Source: an uncultured Oscillibacter sp. (lineage in GTDB: Bacteria > Bacillota > Clostridia > Oscillospirales > Oscillospiraceae). Taken from it: a stretch of 40,625 nt of DNA. Both the position numbers and the translations under genes were made by a program. The notes under the pieces are model-generated. The model worked only from the letters and a program-made list of their open reading frames with translations. It was not told the DNA's origin and made no database searches. Shown in pieces: positions 17,714-26,571 of this stretch. Each line of letters opens with the position of its first letter. Within the stretch, counting starts at the first letter, position 1. The stretch is taken from the NCBI GenBank assembly GCA_947244595.1, contig CAMXKT010000007.1:1-40625 (forward strand), written 5' to 3'.

Positions 17714-17771
17714 AGAGCGGAAAAAGCCATGCCGAAGGGGTGGAGCCATTCGGCCCGCCTTTCCCCGCTCT
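17714..17771 (-). promoter_or_regulatory. Long hairpin in the gyrB leader
   Basis: An outer stem of 13 positions (17714-17726 with 17759-17771) encloses a 6-bp inner stem (17731-17736 with 17749-17754). Two outer positions are A-C mismatches on the + strand but U-G pairs in the leftward RNA, so the structure is complete only in the gyrB transcript. A possible promoter upstream is TTGATA, 17 bp, TTTATT (weak -10). Confidence 0.55.
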
Positions 17772-17820
17772 AAATAAAATGGTTGGAATACTTCTTATCA
17801 AAGCCGCATAGGCTGTCCCA

Positions 17821-18087
17821 TCACTCCAGCTTCCCGCTCTCCGCCCGCTTGCGAAGGGCGGCGGGGCTCAGCTGGCTTAAATAGACGATCTGCTCATGAT
17901 AGGGGTGATCGCAGACCACGAAGGACCGGGGCAGATTTCCCCCGGCGGCGTCCAAGACGACCCCTTCCTTTTCAGCGGCGGCCAGATAGTCCCTGGTCCG
18001 CTTCTCATAGCTGCATTTATCCAGATCGAAGATGCCGATCACCCGGCGCTGGGGGATGATCTCGTTTTGTCCCAGGTGCAGATACAT
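17821..18087 (-). CDS. remB: RemB-like DUF370 protein
   Basis: An 88-residue protein matching the extracellular matrix regulator RemB (YaaB), the small gene found between recF and gyrB in Bacillus. It starts MYLHLGQNEIIPQRRVIGIFDLDKCS and has a later PRSFVV segment, both family features. In B. subtilis the Rem proteins act on biofilm matrix gene expression; the role here is unknown. AAGGGG precedes the ATG by 7 nt. It starts 14 nt after recF in the same direction. Confidence 0.88.
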   Translation of the reverse strand: MYLHLGQNEIIPQRRVIGIFDLDKCSYEKRTRDYLAAAEKEGVVLDAAGGNLPRSFVVCDHPYHEQIVYLSQLSPAALRKRAESGKLE

Positions 18088-18101
18088 TGTTTAACCCCTT
18101 T

Positions 18102-19208
18102 TTACGGTAAAATTCTCCCCCGCTCCACATGGAACACCTTCCCCCCCAAGAGGCTGGGCAGGCGGTCCTCCTCGCAGCAGGTAATGAACACCTGTCCCCC
18201 GGCGATGCGGTTCAGGACAAATTCCTGCCGCCTCGGGTCCAGTTCGCTGAGCACGTCGTCCAGCAGAAGCACCGGGTATTCCCCCGCCGCGCCTCTGTAG
18301 ATCTCCCGCTCCGCCAGCTTCAGGGCCAGGGCGGCGGTGCGGGTCTGTCCCTGAGAGGCGTACTGTCTCGCGTCCCGGCCGTCGATGGCCACACAAATAT
18401 CATCCTTATGAGGCCCGGAGAGGCACAGGCGGGAGGCAAGCTCCGCCTCCCGGTGAGACTCCATGTGCCGCCGGAGCCGTTCCGCCAGAAGTCCGGCTTC
18501 CTCCCCAGGATCTTCAATGGAGGAAACCGTCTGATATTGAAGTGTCAGACATTCCTTTCCACCGGAGCACTCCCGGTGGTGGACGGCGGCGATCTCCGCC
18601 AGACGGAGGCAGAACCGATGGCGATAGTAAATCAACACGGCTCCCAGGCAGATCATCTGCTCGTTGAACTCCGGCAGGGCGGCCAGCAGATCCGGGCGCT
18701 GGTCACAGTCCCGCAGGATCCGGGTTTTCTGCTCCCGGGCCCGCTCGTAGCCCGCCAAGGCCGCGGCGTACCGGGGCCGGAGCTGACATAGGGCCGTGTC
18801 CAAAAAGCGCCGCCGGGCGGCGGCCCCCTCCCGGATGAGCGTCAGATCCTCCGGCTGGAACAAAACCGTGTGATACACGTCCCCCAGGGCGGCGTTGGTC
18901 TTGACCAGCACTTGATTCACGGTGATCTTCCGCCGCCTTCCCCGGAACAGGTCCGCCTGAACCTTGAACTCCCGTTCCCGGGATTCCACCCGGGCCAGGA
19001 GGCGGGCGGATTCCGCCTGAAAGCCGATCATCTCCCGGTCCGTCCGGGCCCGGGAGGACTTTCCCCGGGAGAGATAAACGACGGCCTCCAACAGATTGGT
19101 CTTCCCCTGGGCGTTCTCTCCGCAGATCACGTTGCACCGGGGATCGAAGTCCGCTGCCTCCCGGACGTAGTTTCGAAAACCCTCCAGCTCCAGCCGGTCA
19201 ATCAGCAT
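18102..19208 (-). CDS. recF: DNA replication/repair protein RecF
   Basis: A 368-residue SMC-like ATPase that works with RecO and RecR to load RecA at gaps. Walker A is [15 protein letters not shown] near residue 30. The ABC signature region and Walker B ([15 protein letters not shown]) lie near residues 290-310, followed by a conserved FITCCEED-type end. It overlaps the yaaA gene by 11 nt, as usual for this cluster, so translation is coupled. Length is typical. Confidence 0.96.
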   Translation of the reverse strand: MLIDRLELEGFRNYVREAADFDPRCNVICGENAQGKTNLLEAVVYLSRGKSSRARTDREMIGFQAESARLLARVESREREFKVQADLFRGRRRKITVNQVLVKTNAALGDVYHTVLFQPEDLTLIREGAAARRRFLDTALCQLRPRYAAALAGYERAREQKTRILRDCDQRPDLLAALPEFNEQMICLGAVLIYYRHRFCLRLAEIAAVHHRECSGGKECLTLQYQTVSSIEDPGEEAGLLAERLRRHMESHREAELASRLCLSGPHKDDICVAIDGRDARQYASQGQTRTAALALKLAEREIYRGAAGEYPVLLLDDVLSELDPRRQEFVLNRIAGGQVFITCCEEDRLPSLLGGKVFHVERGRILP

Positions 19209-19413
19209 AGCGCACCGTCAAAGTCTCCCCGTCAAAGCGGACCTCGTCGCCGGGCCGGATTTTCTTCCCACGATGGAGACAGGGCTCTCCGTTGACCTGG
19301 GCCTCCCCGGCCTGAATCCGCTCCTTGGCCTCGCCGCCGGTCTCCACAAGACCCGCGAATTTCAAAAGATCCTGGAGCTTGATGAACTCCGTTATAATAG
19401 ATATTTCTCTCAT
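19198..19413 (-). CDS. yaaA: S4-domain protein YaaA
   Basis: A 71-residue protein consisting of little more than an S4 RNA-binding domain: [33 protein letters not shown] and [12 protein letters not shown]. It lies in its standard place between dnaN and recF and has been linked to ribosome assembly in Bacillus. The dnaN stop-adjacent repeat occupies the gap upstream, so it may be translated from a transcript that passes through that hairpin. Confidence 0.93.
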   Translation of the reverse strand: MREISIITEFIKLQDLLKFAGLVETGGEAKERIQAGEAQVNGEPCLHRGKKIRPGDEVRFDGETLTVRYAD

Positions 19414-19428
19414 AAACGCACCTTTTCC

Positions 19429-19516
19429 GTCGCCGTTGCTTCGGCTTGGATACTCTCCAGACTAAAGAGCGACTGAAAGCTCTTTTTGGTTTCTTTTTCT
19501 CACGAGAAAAAGAAAC
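19429..19516 (-). repeat. Stop-codon-adjacent hairpin repeat, copy 3
   Basis: Same family as copies at 4008 and 7845. The 13-bp hairpin (19489-19501 with 19504-19516, loop AC) abuts the dnaN stop at 19517-19519. The stem differs from the other copies but pairing is perfect. Confidence 0.85.
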
Positions 19517-20632
19517 TCAGTCGGCGCTCTTCAGGCGAACCGGAAGAACCATGTACAGGAAATTGTCCTTCCCGTCCGTGGGTACGATGATGGCCGGGGA
19601 CACGCCGGTGTTCAGCTCGATCCGCACCGCGTCCGCCGGAGCGTAGCGAAGAGCCTCCATTAAATAACGGTTGTTAAAGCCGATCTCCAAACCGTCCCCA
19701 TCGCCCTCCAAGCGGCAGACGTCCTTGGCCTCGCCGTTGCCGGTCTTAGCGGAGAGGAGAACTCTTCCCTCCTCAAAGCGGCAGCGCACCGGGCTTTTCA
19801 GCTTGTCGGAGATGACCACGGACACCCGGTCGATGCTCTCGATCAGGGCCTTGGCCTCCACAGTGACGGCGATGGGATTCTTTTTGGGGATGGCGTTCCG
19901 GTAATCCAGGAACTCCCCCTCCAAACGGCGGCAGATAAGCTCCACGTCTCCCACGGTGAAGAGAATGTGCCGCTTGCCAAGAGTGATCTCGGCCAGATCC
20001 TCCACGTCGCCGCAGATACCCTTCACCTCGTTGAGGGCGGAGCCGGGGGCCACGAAGGAGAACGCGCCGCCCTCCAGCTTTTCCAGGGGCTCCTTCCGCA
20101 CCGCCAGGCGGAAGCCGTCCACGGCGGCCATGGTCAGTCCCCCCTCGCCGATCTCAAACAGGGCCCCGGTGTGCACCGGGCGGCTTTCGTTGGTGGAGAC
20201 GGCGAAGGCCACCTCCTCGATCATGGCCCGGAGGACCTTCCGCTGGATGGAGACGGCGTACTCGTCCTCCACCTCGGGAAGATCCGGGTAGTCCGCGGCG
20301 GAGAGGCCGGGAATCTCAAAGTCCGCGTCGCCGCAGAGGAGCCGGACCTGTAATTTCTCGTTGGAAATAAAGGTGACCACATCGTCGGGCATCCGCCGGA
20401 TGATGTCCCCGAACAGCCGGGCGTTCAGGACGATTTCGCCCTTCTCCTCGATCCCGGCGGAGACCTTGGCCCGGATACCGGTCTGCATGTTGTAGCCGGA
20501 GACGGTCAGTCCCTCCTCCCCGGCGTGGAGCAGAAGTCCTTCCAGGGCGGGAATGGAGCTCTTCTGCGCCACGGCGCGACTGGTGACGGCGATGGCGTTT
20601 TGCAGCAGGGCTTTTTCGCAGCTGAATTTCAT
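19517..20632 (-). CDS. dnaN: DNA polymerase III beta subunit (sliding clamp)
   Basis: A 371-residue clamp that encircles DNA and tethers polymerase III. It starts MKFSCEKALLQNAIAVTSRAVAQKSSIPALEGLLL and ends with the normal AIIVPTDGKDNFLYMVLPVRL motif that forms the protein-binding edge. The open frame runs 73 codons further upstream into the origin region, but AGGAGG lies 8 nt before the ATG at 20630-20632, and the clamp fold begins there. It follows dnaA across the origin gap. Confidence 0.97.
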   Translation of the reverse strand: MKFSCEKALLQNAIAVTSRAVAQKSSIPALEGLLLHAGEEGLTVSGYNMQTGIRAKVSAGIEEKGEIVLNARLFGDIIRRMPDDVVTFISNEKLQVRLLCGDADFEIPGLSAADYPDLPEVEDEYAVSIQRKVLRAMIEEVAFAVSTNESRPVHTGALFEIGEGGLTMAAVDGFRLAVRKEPLEKLEGGAFSFVAPGSALNEVKGICGDVEDLAEITLGKRHILFTVGDVELICRRLEGEFLDYRNAIPKKNPIAVTVEAKALIESIDRVSVVISDKLKSPVRCRFEEGRVLLSAKTGNGEAKDVCRLEGDGDGLEIGFNNRYLMEALRYAPADAVRIELNTGVSPAIIVPTDGKDNFLYMVLPVRLKSAD

Positions 20633-20870
20633 AAAGGCAACCTCCTTGCGCCCGAAAGCGCTCTCTTTATAAGAAAGGAAAAAATAGATATTTAGGAGAA
20701 GTAGACGTAGAAGGGCGGATTTGTGGAAAAAGGGAAAATCTCCAGGAATCACAAGGCTTTTCGCTTCCACGGCTCCTGTTGAAAAGCAGAGAGCTTCTCC
20801 ACGTCTTTTGTCGAAGAGAGATTTTTCCACACAAAAGTTTTCCTTTTCCACCTTCCCTTGTGGAAAGTTT
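20633..20870. other. Probable chromosomal origin of replication (oriC), dnaA-dnaN gap
   Basis: DnaA-box-like 9-mers occur at 20722-20730 (TGTGGAAAA), 20823-20831 (TTTTCCACA), 20844-20852 (TTTTCCACC) and 20859-20867 (TGTGGAAAG). An AT-rich stretch (about 20661-20695) is followed by phased xAG triplets (20693-20713), a short GC block (20714-20718) and the first box, which is the order of the basal unwinding element described for Bacillus. One more box-like site (CGTGGAAAA, 22297-22305) lies upstream of dnaA. Confidence 0.8.
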
Positions 20871-22190
20871 TCAATGGCGAGAGGTAATGTTGGTTTTCAA
20901 TTCCTTCACCGTTTCGGCAAAGGCGGGATCCTTTTTCATTTTCTGTTCCACCTGCCGGATGGAGTGGATGACGGTGGAGTGGTCCCGGTTGTCAAAGAGC
21001 TGGCCGATGTTGTCCTGTGACAGGTTTGTCATGACCCGGATGAGGTACATGGCGATCTGGCGGGCCTCCACGGCGGCGCGGACCCGCTGCTGGCCCTTGA
21101 CCACGGACTCCTCCAGCTGGTAGTACCGGCTGACGTAGGACAAGATCCCCTCCGGCGTGGGGATGTACTCGTTGCTTCCCTTGAGGATATCCTGCATGGC
21201 CCGATTGACTGTGGCCTCGTCGGTCTCCTTGTCCAAGAGCTCCTTGTAGGCCAGGACCTTGTTAACGGTGCCCTCCAGCTGGCGGACATTGGCGGTGACC
21301 TTTTGGGCAATCTGGACCGCGATGTTGTTGGGCAGGTCCATGCCCAGGAGGGCCGCCTTGTTCTTTACGATGGCGAGCCTCGTCTCAAAGTCCGGGGGCG
21401 TCACGTCCGCCAGAAGACCCCACTCGAAGCGGGTCCGGAGCCGGTCGTCCAGCAGCGTCATCTCAGAGGGGGGCCGGTCCGAGGTCAGCACGATCTGCCG
21501 CCCGGACTCGTAGAGGGTGTTGAAGGTGTGGAAGAATTCGTTCTGCACCTGTTCCTTTCCCGCCACGAACTGCACGTCGTCCACCAGCAGCAGGTCCGCC
21601 TCCCGGTATTTGGCCCGGAATTCGCTGCCCCGGTTGGCCCGGACCAGCTCCACGAACTCGTTGATGAACTCGTCGCCCTTGATGTAGACGATTTTCGCCG
21701 CCGAGTCGTTCCGCCGGATGACGTTGGCGATGGCGTAGAGCAGGTGGGTTTTCCCCAGGCCGGAGTCCCCGTAGATAAGAAGGGGGTTGTAATTCTGGGC
21801 CGGGTGCTCTGCCACGGCCATGGAGGCGGCGTGGGCCAGCTTGTTGGACGGGCCCACCACGAAGTTCTCGAAGGTGAACTCCGCGTAGGTGAAGCGCTCG
21901 GACTGGCGCTTCGGCGCGGCGGCGCCCTGGAACTCCAAAAGGCCCGGGTCGTCCAGAATCTTCACTTCGAAATCCGTGGAGAAGATGTCGTGAAGGGCGG
22001 CCTTGATGTTGTTTAAAAACAGGGACTCCAGGTATCCCCTTTTGAAATCGCTGGCGCAGTGAAGGTAGCAGACGCCGCCCTTGATATCCACGATGCGGAG
22101 CTCGTCGAACCAGGTGGAGATGGTGGTCTCGGAGAGCGTGCCCCGGAGCTGGCGAAGAACATTTTCCCAAATATCGGTGATGGAGTTCAA
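20871..22190 (-). CDS. dnaA: Chromosomal replication initiator protein DnaA
   Basis: A 439-residue initiator. Domain I begins NSITDIWENVLRQLRGTLSETTISTWFDEL. The AAA+ domain carries LLIYGDSGLGKTHLLYAIAN (Walker A) and LLLVDDVQFVAGKE (Walker B). The domain IV DNA-binding signature is DNRDHSTVIHSIRQVE. No ATG is available at the N-terminus. A TTG at 22188-22190 has AGAGG at good spacing and gives MNSITD; a TTG at 22215-22217 would leave almost no leader from the promoter at 22229-22257, so the former is chosen. Confidence 0.97.
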   Translation of the reverse strand: MNSITDIWENVLRQLRGTLSETTISTWFDELRIVDIKGGVCYLHCASDFKRGYLESLFLNNIKAALHDIFSTDFEVKILDDPGLLEFQGAAAPKRQSERFTYAEFTFENFVVGPSNKLAHAASMAVAEHPAQNYNPLLIYGDSGLGKTHLLYAIANVIRRNDSAAKIVYIKGDEFINEFVELVRANRGSEFRAKYREADLLLVDDVQFVAGKEQVQNEFFHTFNTLYESGRQIVLTSDRPPSEMTLLDDRLRTRFEWGLLADVTPPDFETRLAIVKNKAALLGMDLPNNIAVQIAQKVTANVRQLEGTVNKVLAYKELLDKETDEATVNRAMQDILKGSNEYIPTPEGILSYVSRYYQLEESVVKGQQRVRAAVEARQIAMYLIRVMTNLSQDNIGQLFDNRDHSTVIHSIRQVEQKMKKDPAFAETVKELKTNITSRH

Positions 22191-22228
22191 ACAGGAAACA
22201 CCTCTCTTTTCTTTCAAAACATTTCTTT

Positions 22229-22257
22229 ATTATAGCAGAAAAGGCGGCGAATGGCAA
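22229..22257 (-). promoter_or_regulatory. dnaA promoter
   Basis: Leftward -35 TTGCCA (22257-22252), 17-bp spacer, perfect -10 TATAAT (22234-22229). A DnaA-box-like CGTGGAAAA at 22297-22305, upstream of it, could serve autoregulation (inference). Confidence 0.85.
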
Positions 22258-22324
22258 TACTTATTCTAATAATAAGCGGCGGGTTTTAAACATGGCCGTG
22301 GAAAACTCCCCGGCGAACCGCTTC

Positions 22325-22353
22325 TTGACATCCCTAGAAGATTCTCTTATAAT
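22325..22353 (+). promoter_or_regulatory. Consensus promoter of the phosphohexomutase gene
   Basis: TTGACA (22325-22330), 17-bp spacer, TATAAT (22348-22353): a perfect match to the sigma-A consensus. It diverges from the dnaA promoter and gives a leader of about 95 nt. Confidence 0.9.
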
Positions 22354-22455
22354 ATTTTTGTGCGGCATGGATAATTTTTCCGGCCGTCAGGAAACGAACG
22401 TTGTCAAAATCCATCAAAAAGGAGAAGGAACGTTCATCAAAGGAGGAGCATCGCT

Positions 22456-24183
22456 ATGGACTTCATGAAGGAATATGAGAAGTGGCTGTCCAGTCCCGCC
22501 CTGAGCGAGGCGGAACGGAGTGAGCTTGCGGCCATTAAGAACGACCCCAAGGAGATCGAGGCCCGGTTTTACGGCCCCCTGGAATTCGGCACCGCCGGCC
22601 TCCGGGGCACCATGTATACCGGCCTGCACAACATGAACATCCACGTGATCCGCTGGGCCACCCAGGGCTTTGCCGACGTGATCTGCGCCGAGGGCGAAGA
22701 GGGCAAGAAGCGTGGCGTGGCCATCTGCATGGATTGCCGGAACCACTCCATGGAGTTTGCCCGGGCCGCCGCCGAGGTCTGCGCCGCCAACGGCATTCAC
22801 GTGCGGATTTTCGAGTCCCTGCGCCCCACCCCCGAGCTGAGCTTTGCCGTCCGGGAGTATCACTGCCAGGCGGGCATCAATGTGACGGCCAGCCACAACC
22901 CCAAGGAGTACAACGGCTATAAGGTCTACTGGCAGGACGGCGCCCAGCTGCCCCCCCACCACGCCGACGCCATCGCCAAGCGGCTGGGTGAGATCGACAT
23001 CTTCCAGGATATCAAACGGATGGACTATGACGAGGCGGTGAAGGCCGGAATCATCGAGGTCCTGGGAGCCGAGACCGACGAGAAATTCCTCTCCAACGTC
23101 ATGGCCCAGGTCAACGACGCCGAGACCGTGGCCAAGGTGGCCGACAGCTTCAAGATGGTCTACACCCCCTTCCACGGCACGGGCCACAAGCTGATCCCCG
23201 AGGCTCTCAAGCGCCTGGGCGTGAAGCATCTGATCTGCGTCCCCGAACAGATGGTCATTGACGGGGACTTCCCCACGGTGGTTTCCCCCAACCCGGAGAA
23301 TCCCGAGGGTTTCTACCTGGCGGTGGACCTGGCCAAGAAGGAGGGCGCGGACTTTATCCTGGGCTCCGACCCCGACGCCGACCGGGTGGGCATCATGATC
23401 CGGGACAAGGACGGCGAGTTCAAGGTCATCACCGGCAATCAGACCGGCGTGCTGCTTCTGGACTACCTCATCGGCGCGAAGAAGCGGGCGGGCAATATGC
23501 CGGAAAAGCCCGTGGCCCAAAAGACCATCGTCACCACGGAGATGGCCCGGAAGGTGGCCGAGGTCAACGGCCTCCAGTGCTACGACACCTTTACCGGCTT
23601 CAAGTTCCTGGCGGAGAAGAAGGACAAGCTGGAGTCCACCGGCGAGGGCAAGGTCATTTTCTCCTATGAGGAGAGCTACGGCTACATGCTGGGAGACTAC
23701 GTCCGGGACAAGGACGCCGTCACCGCCGCCCTGCTGCTGACGGAGATGGCCGCCTGGTACGCCGCCCAGGGCAAGACTCTGGCGGACGCTCTGGCGGAAC
23801 TCTACGAGAAGTACGGCTACTACGCCGAGCACACTTATAATCTGGTCATGCCCGGCCTGGACGGCCTGAAGGACATGGCCAACCTGATGAAGAGCCTCCG
23901 GGAGACTCCCCCGGCGGAGATCTCCGGCGTGAAGGTGGTCCAGTTCAAGGACTATTCCGACGGCTCCGTCACCGACTGCGCCACCGGGGCGAAAACCGCC
24001 ATGGAGCTCTCCGGGTCCAACGTGCTGCGCTTTGAGATGGCGGACGGCACTTCCGTCATCGTCCGGCCCTCCGGCACGGAGCCCAAGATCAAGGTCTACA
24101 TTCTGACCCAGGGGAAGGACGCCGCGGACGCCCAGGCCAACGTGGACAAATATGGCGTGTGGGTAAAATCCCTGCAGAAATAA
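22456..24183 (+). CDS. Phosphoglucomutase/phosphomannomutase (alpha-D-phosphohexomutase family)
   Basis: A 575-residue enzyme interconverting hexose 1- and 6-phosphates through a phosphoserine. The active-site loop is TASHNPKEYNGYKVYW near residue 145; the Mg-binding loop DPDADRVGIM is near residue 310; the sugar-binding loop is EESYGYM; and the phosphate-binding loop PSGTEPKIKVY is near residue 545. The extended length is that of the Firmicutes PgcA-like group. GGAGG at 8-nt spacing supports the ATG. It is expressed from its own consensus promoter and ends in a terminator; its probable product, glucose 1-phosphate, would feed glycolipid and wall sugar synthesis. Confidence 0.94.
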   Translation: MDFMKEYEKWLSSPALSEAERSELAAIKNDPKEIEARFYGPLEFGTAGLRGTMYTGLHNMNIHVIRWATQGFADVICAEGEEGKKRGVAICMDCRNHSMEFARAAAEVCAANGIHVRIFESLRPTPELSFAVREYHCQAGINVTASHNPKEYNGYKVYWQDGAQLPPHHADAIAKRLGEIDIFQDIKRMDYDEAVKAGIIEVLGAETDEKFLSNVMAQVNDAETVAKVADSFKMVYTPFHGTGHKLIPEALKRLGVKHLICVPEQMVIDGDFPTVVSPNPENPEGFYLAVDLAKKEGADFILGSDPDADRVGIMIRDKDGEFKVITGNQTGVLLLDYLIGAKKRAGNMPEKPVAQKTIVTTEMARKVAEVNGLQCYDTFTGFKFLAEKKDKLESTGEGKVIFSYEESYGYMLGDYVRDKDAVTAALLLTEMAAWYAAQGKTLADALAELYEKYGYYAEHTYNLVMPGLDGLKDMANLMKSLRETPPAEISGVKVVQFKDYSDGSVTDCATGAKTAMELSGSNVLRFEMADGTSVIVRPSGTEPKIKVYILTQGKDAADAQANVDKYGVWVKSLQK

Positions 24184-24217
24184 GAGCTTCCCAAAACTGG
24201 AAAATCTGGAAACGAAA

Positions 24218-24257
24218 GGGGCTTCCGCCAATCGGCGGAGGTCCCTTCCTTCTTTTC
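24218..24257 (+). terminator. Terminator after the phosphohexomutase gene
   Basis: A 12-bp stem (24218-24229 with 24234-24245) including two G-U pairs, a 4-nt loop AATC and a pyrimidine-rich TTCCTTCTTTT tail. Confidence 0.8.
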
Positions 24258-24332
24258 CCATATGTAAATTGACGAAAATTTAACCATCAATTTGACGGTC
24301 AAGTGAAATCGTGCTTTTGCCCAAAATTCCTG

Positions 24333-24361
24333 TTGTAATCCGCCGCCGGGTGTTGTATAAT
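24333..24361 (+). promoter_or_regulatory. Promoter of the EF-G-like gene
   Basis: -35 TTGTAA (24333-24338), 17-bp spacer, perfect TATAAT (24356-24361). Upstream, TTGACGGTCAA (24292-24302) is a small palindrome that could be an operator. Downstream, the leader has a 7-bp TGCGGCC/GGCCGCA hairpin. Confidence 0.8.
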
Positions 24362-24432
24362 TCATATATTGGACGCTTGCGGCCTGGGCTCCCCGGCCGC
24401 ATGGACAGCAAAGATAAGGAGTGGAACGAATC

Positions 24433-26502
24433 ATGAGCTATTCTGTACAGAACATCCGCAACGTCTGTCTGCTGGGGCACAGCGGCAGCGGCAAGACCGC
24501 CCTGGCCGAGAGCCTGCTCTACATGACCGGCGTCATCGATAGAATGGGCCGGGCCGCCGACGGAAACACCGTCTGCGACTACGATCCCGAGGAGACCAGG
24601 CGCCAGATTTCCCTGTCCCTGGCCATGGCGCCCCTGGACTACAAGGGCAGCCGGATCAACCTGATGGACACCCCCGGCGCCTTCGACTTCGCCGGCGAGG
24701 CCATGGCCGCCCTCCGGGCCGCCGACGCCGCCATCATCGTCTGCTCCGCCAAGGACGGCGTGTCCGTGGGCCTGGAGAAGGCCTGGAAATACTGCGAAGA
24801 GCGGAACATGCCCCGCTTCATCTACATCTCCAAGACCGACGAGGACAACTCCGACTACAATGCCACCTTCGAGGCCCTGCGCCAGCGCTTCGGCAAGAAG
24901 ATCGCCCCGGTGGTGGTCCCCATCTGGGACGGCGACAAAAAGGTCACCGGCGTCATCGACGTTTTGAACAAGCGGGCCTATGAAATGCAGAATCTCAAGC
25001 GGGTGGAGATCGAGCTCCCCGCCGACAAGGCCGACGTCGTCGCCGAGTTCAACGACGCCCTGAAGGAGTCCGTGGCCGAGACCAGCGAGGAGCTGATGGA
25101 AAAATTCTTCGGCGGCGAGGACTTCACCTACGCCGAGATGATCCAGGGCCTGCGCCAGGGCGTCCGGGAGCTGAGCCTGTTCCCCGTCCTCTGCGGCTCC
25201 GCCATCAACTGCCTGGGCTCTTTGATGCTGATGGACAACATCGTGGACCTGCTGCCCAACCCCGTGGAGGGCAACTACCACAAGGCCACCAAGGCCGACG
25301 GCGAAACCGAGGAGTTCGTGGTCTCCCCCGGCGGCGTGCCCACGGCCTTCGTGTTCAAGACCATTTCCGACCAGTACGGCAAGTATTCCTTCGTCAAAGT
25401 CCTCTCCGGCACCATCACGCCGGACATGCCCATGGTCAACGCCCGCACCGGCGAGAAGGTGAAGCTGGGCCGCCTGTACATGATCCGGGGCAAGAAGAAC
25501 GCCGAGGTCAAGGAGCTGGTCTGCGGCGACATCGGCGCCATCGCCAAGATGGACGTGAAGACCGGGGACACCCTCTGCGACGAGCGGAAGGTGGTCAGTC
25601 TCAAAAACATCCCCTTCGCCGAGCCCTGCTACTCCGTGGCCATTCAGCCCAAGACCCGGGGCCAGGAGGACAAGATCGCCCAGGGCCTCACCCGGCTGAA
25701 CGAAGAGGACCCCACCTTCACCGTGGTGAACAACGCGGAAACCCACCAGATGGTTATCTCCGGCGCGGGCGACATGCAGATGGACGTGCTGGTCAGCAAG
25801 CTCAAGGACCGCTTCAAGGTGGAAGCCGAGCTGAAACCCACCCGGGTGCCCTACCGCGAAAAGATCCGCAAGACCGTCCAGAAGCAGGGCCGCCATAAGA
25901 AGCAGACCGGCGGCTCCGGCCAGTTCGGCGACGTGTGGGTCCGCTTTGAGTACAACCCCGACGAGGAGGATATGGTCTTCGCCGAGGAGGTCTTCGGCGG
26001 CTCCGTGCCCCGGAACTTCTTCCCTGCCGTGGAAAAGGGCCTCCGGGAGGCCTGCCTCCACGGGCCTCTGGCGGGCTATCCCCTGGTGAACCTCAAGGCC
26101 GTGCTGTACGACGGCTCCTATCACCCGGTGGACTCCTCCGAAATCGCCTTCAAGACCGCAGCGCAGCTGGCCTACAAGGCCGCCATGCCCGAGGCGAACC
26201 CCGTGTTGCTGGAGCCCATCGGCGAGCTGAAAGTGACCGTGCCCGAGAACTACACCGGCGACGTCATGGGCGACATCTCCAAGCGCCGGGGCACCCCCAT
26301 GGGCATGGACCCCGTGGGCGACGGCACCCAGGTGATTACCGCCGAGGTTCCCATGGCCGAGATGGGCACCTATGCCATCGACCTCCGGGCCATGACCCAG
26401 AGCCGGGGCAGCTTCACGTTCCACTTCGTCCGCTATCAGGACTGCCCCCCCGCCGCCCAGGAGAAGGCCATTGCCGAGGCCAAGGCCATGGCGGAGGCGT
26501 AA
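24433..26502 (+). CDS. EF-G-like translation factor GTPase
   Basis: A 689-residue protein with the full EF-G domain order: GTPase (G1 GHSGSGKT near residue 15, G3 DTPGAFDF near residue 79), domain II, III, IV (GGSGQFGDVWVRFEYN) and V ending near SRGSFTFHFVRYQDCP. G1 differs from the AHIDAGKT of the main EF-G, and the G4 motif NKxD reads SKTD (ISKTDEDN). It therefore belongs to the EF-G-2/EF-G-like group, whose role is unclear; the canonical fusA is normally in the str operon. A GTG four codons earlier is in frame, but AAGGAG is 11 nt before the ATG at 24433. Confidence 0.88.
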   Translation: MSYSVQNIRNVCLLGHSGSGKTALAESLLYMTGVIDRMGRAADGNTVCDYDPEETRRQISLSLAMAPLDYKGSRINLMDTPGAFDFAGEAMAALRAADAAIIVCSAKDGVSVGLEKAWKYCEERNMPRFIYISKTDEDNSDYNATFEALRQRFGKKIAPVVVPIWDGDKKVTGVIDVLNKRAYEMQNLKRVEIELPADKADVVAEFNDALKESVAETSEELMEKFFGGEDFTYAEMIQGLRQGVRELSLFPVLCGSAINCLGSLMLMDNIVDLLPNPVEGNYHKATKADGETEEFVVSPGGVPTAFVFKTISDQYGKYSFVKVLSGTITPDMPMVNARTGEKVKLGRLYMIRGKKNAEVKELVCGDIGAIAKMDVKTGDTLCDERKVVSLKNIPFAEPCYSVAIQPKTRGQEDKIAQGLTRLNEEDPTFTVVNNAETHQMVISGAGDMQMDVLVSKLKDRFKVEAELKPTRVPYREKIRKTVQKQGRHKKQTGGSGQFGDVWVRFEYNPDEEDMVFAEEVFGGSVPRNFFPAVEKGLREACLHGPLAGYPLVNLKAVLYDGSYHPVDSSEIAFKTAAQLAYKAAMPEANPVLLEPIGELKVTVPENYTGDVMGDISKRRGTPMGMDPVGDGTQVITAEVPMAEMGTYAIDLRAMTQSRGSFTFHFVRYQDCPPAAQEKAIAEAKAMAEA

Positions 26503-26531
26503 GGGACAGTTTCCCATAAAAAGAAGTGCGT

Positions 26532-26571
26532 AAAAAAGACCTCCGCGCTGTCGGCGCGGGGGTCTTTTTTT
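26532..26571. terminator. Bidirectional terminator between convergent genes
   Basis: An 11-position stem (26538-26548 with 26554-26564) flanked by A6 on the left and T7 on the right. It serves both the rightward EF-G-like gene and the leftward gene ending at 26614. Confidence 0.92.
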
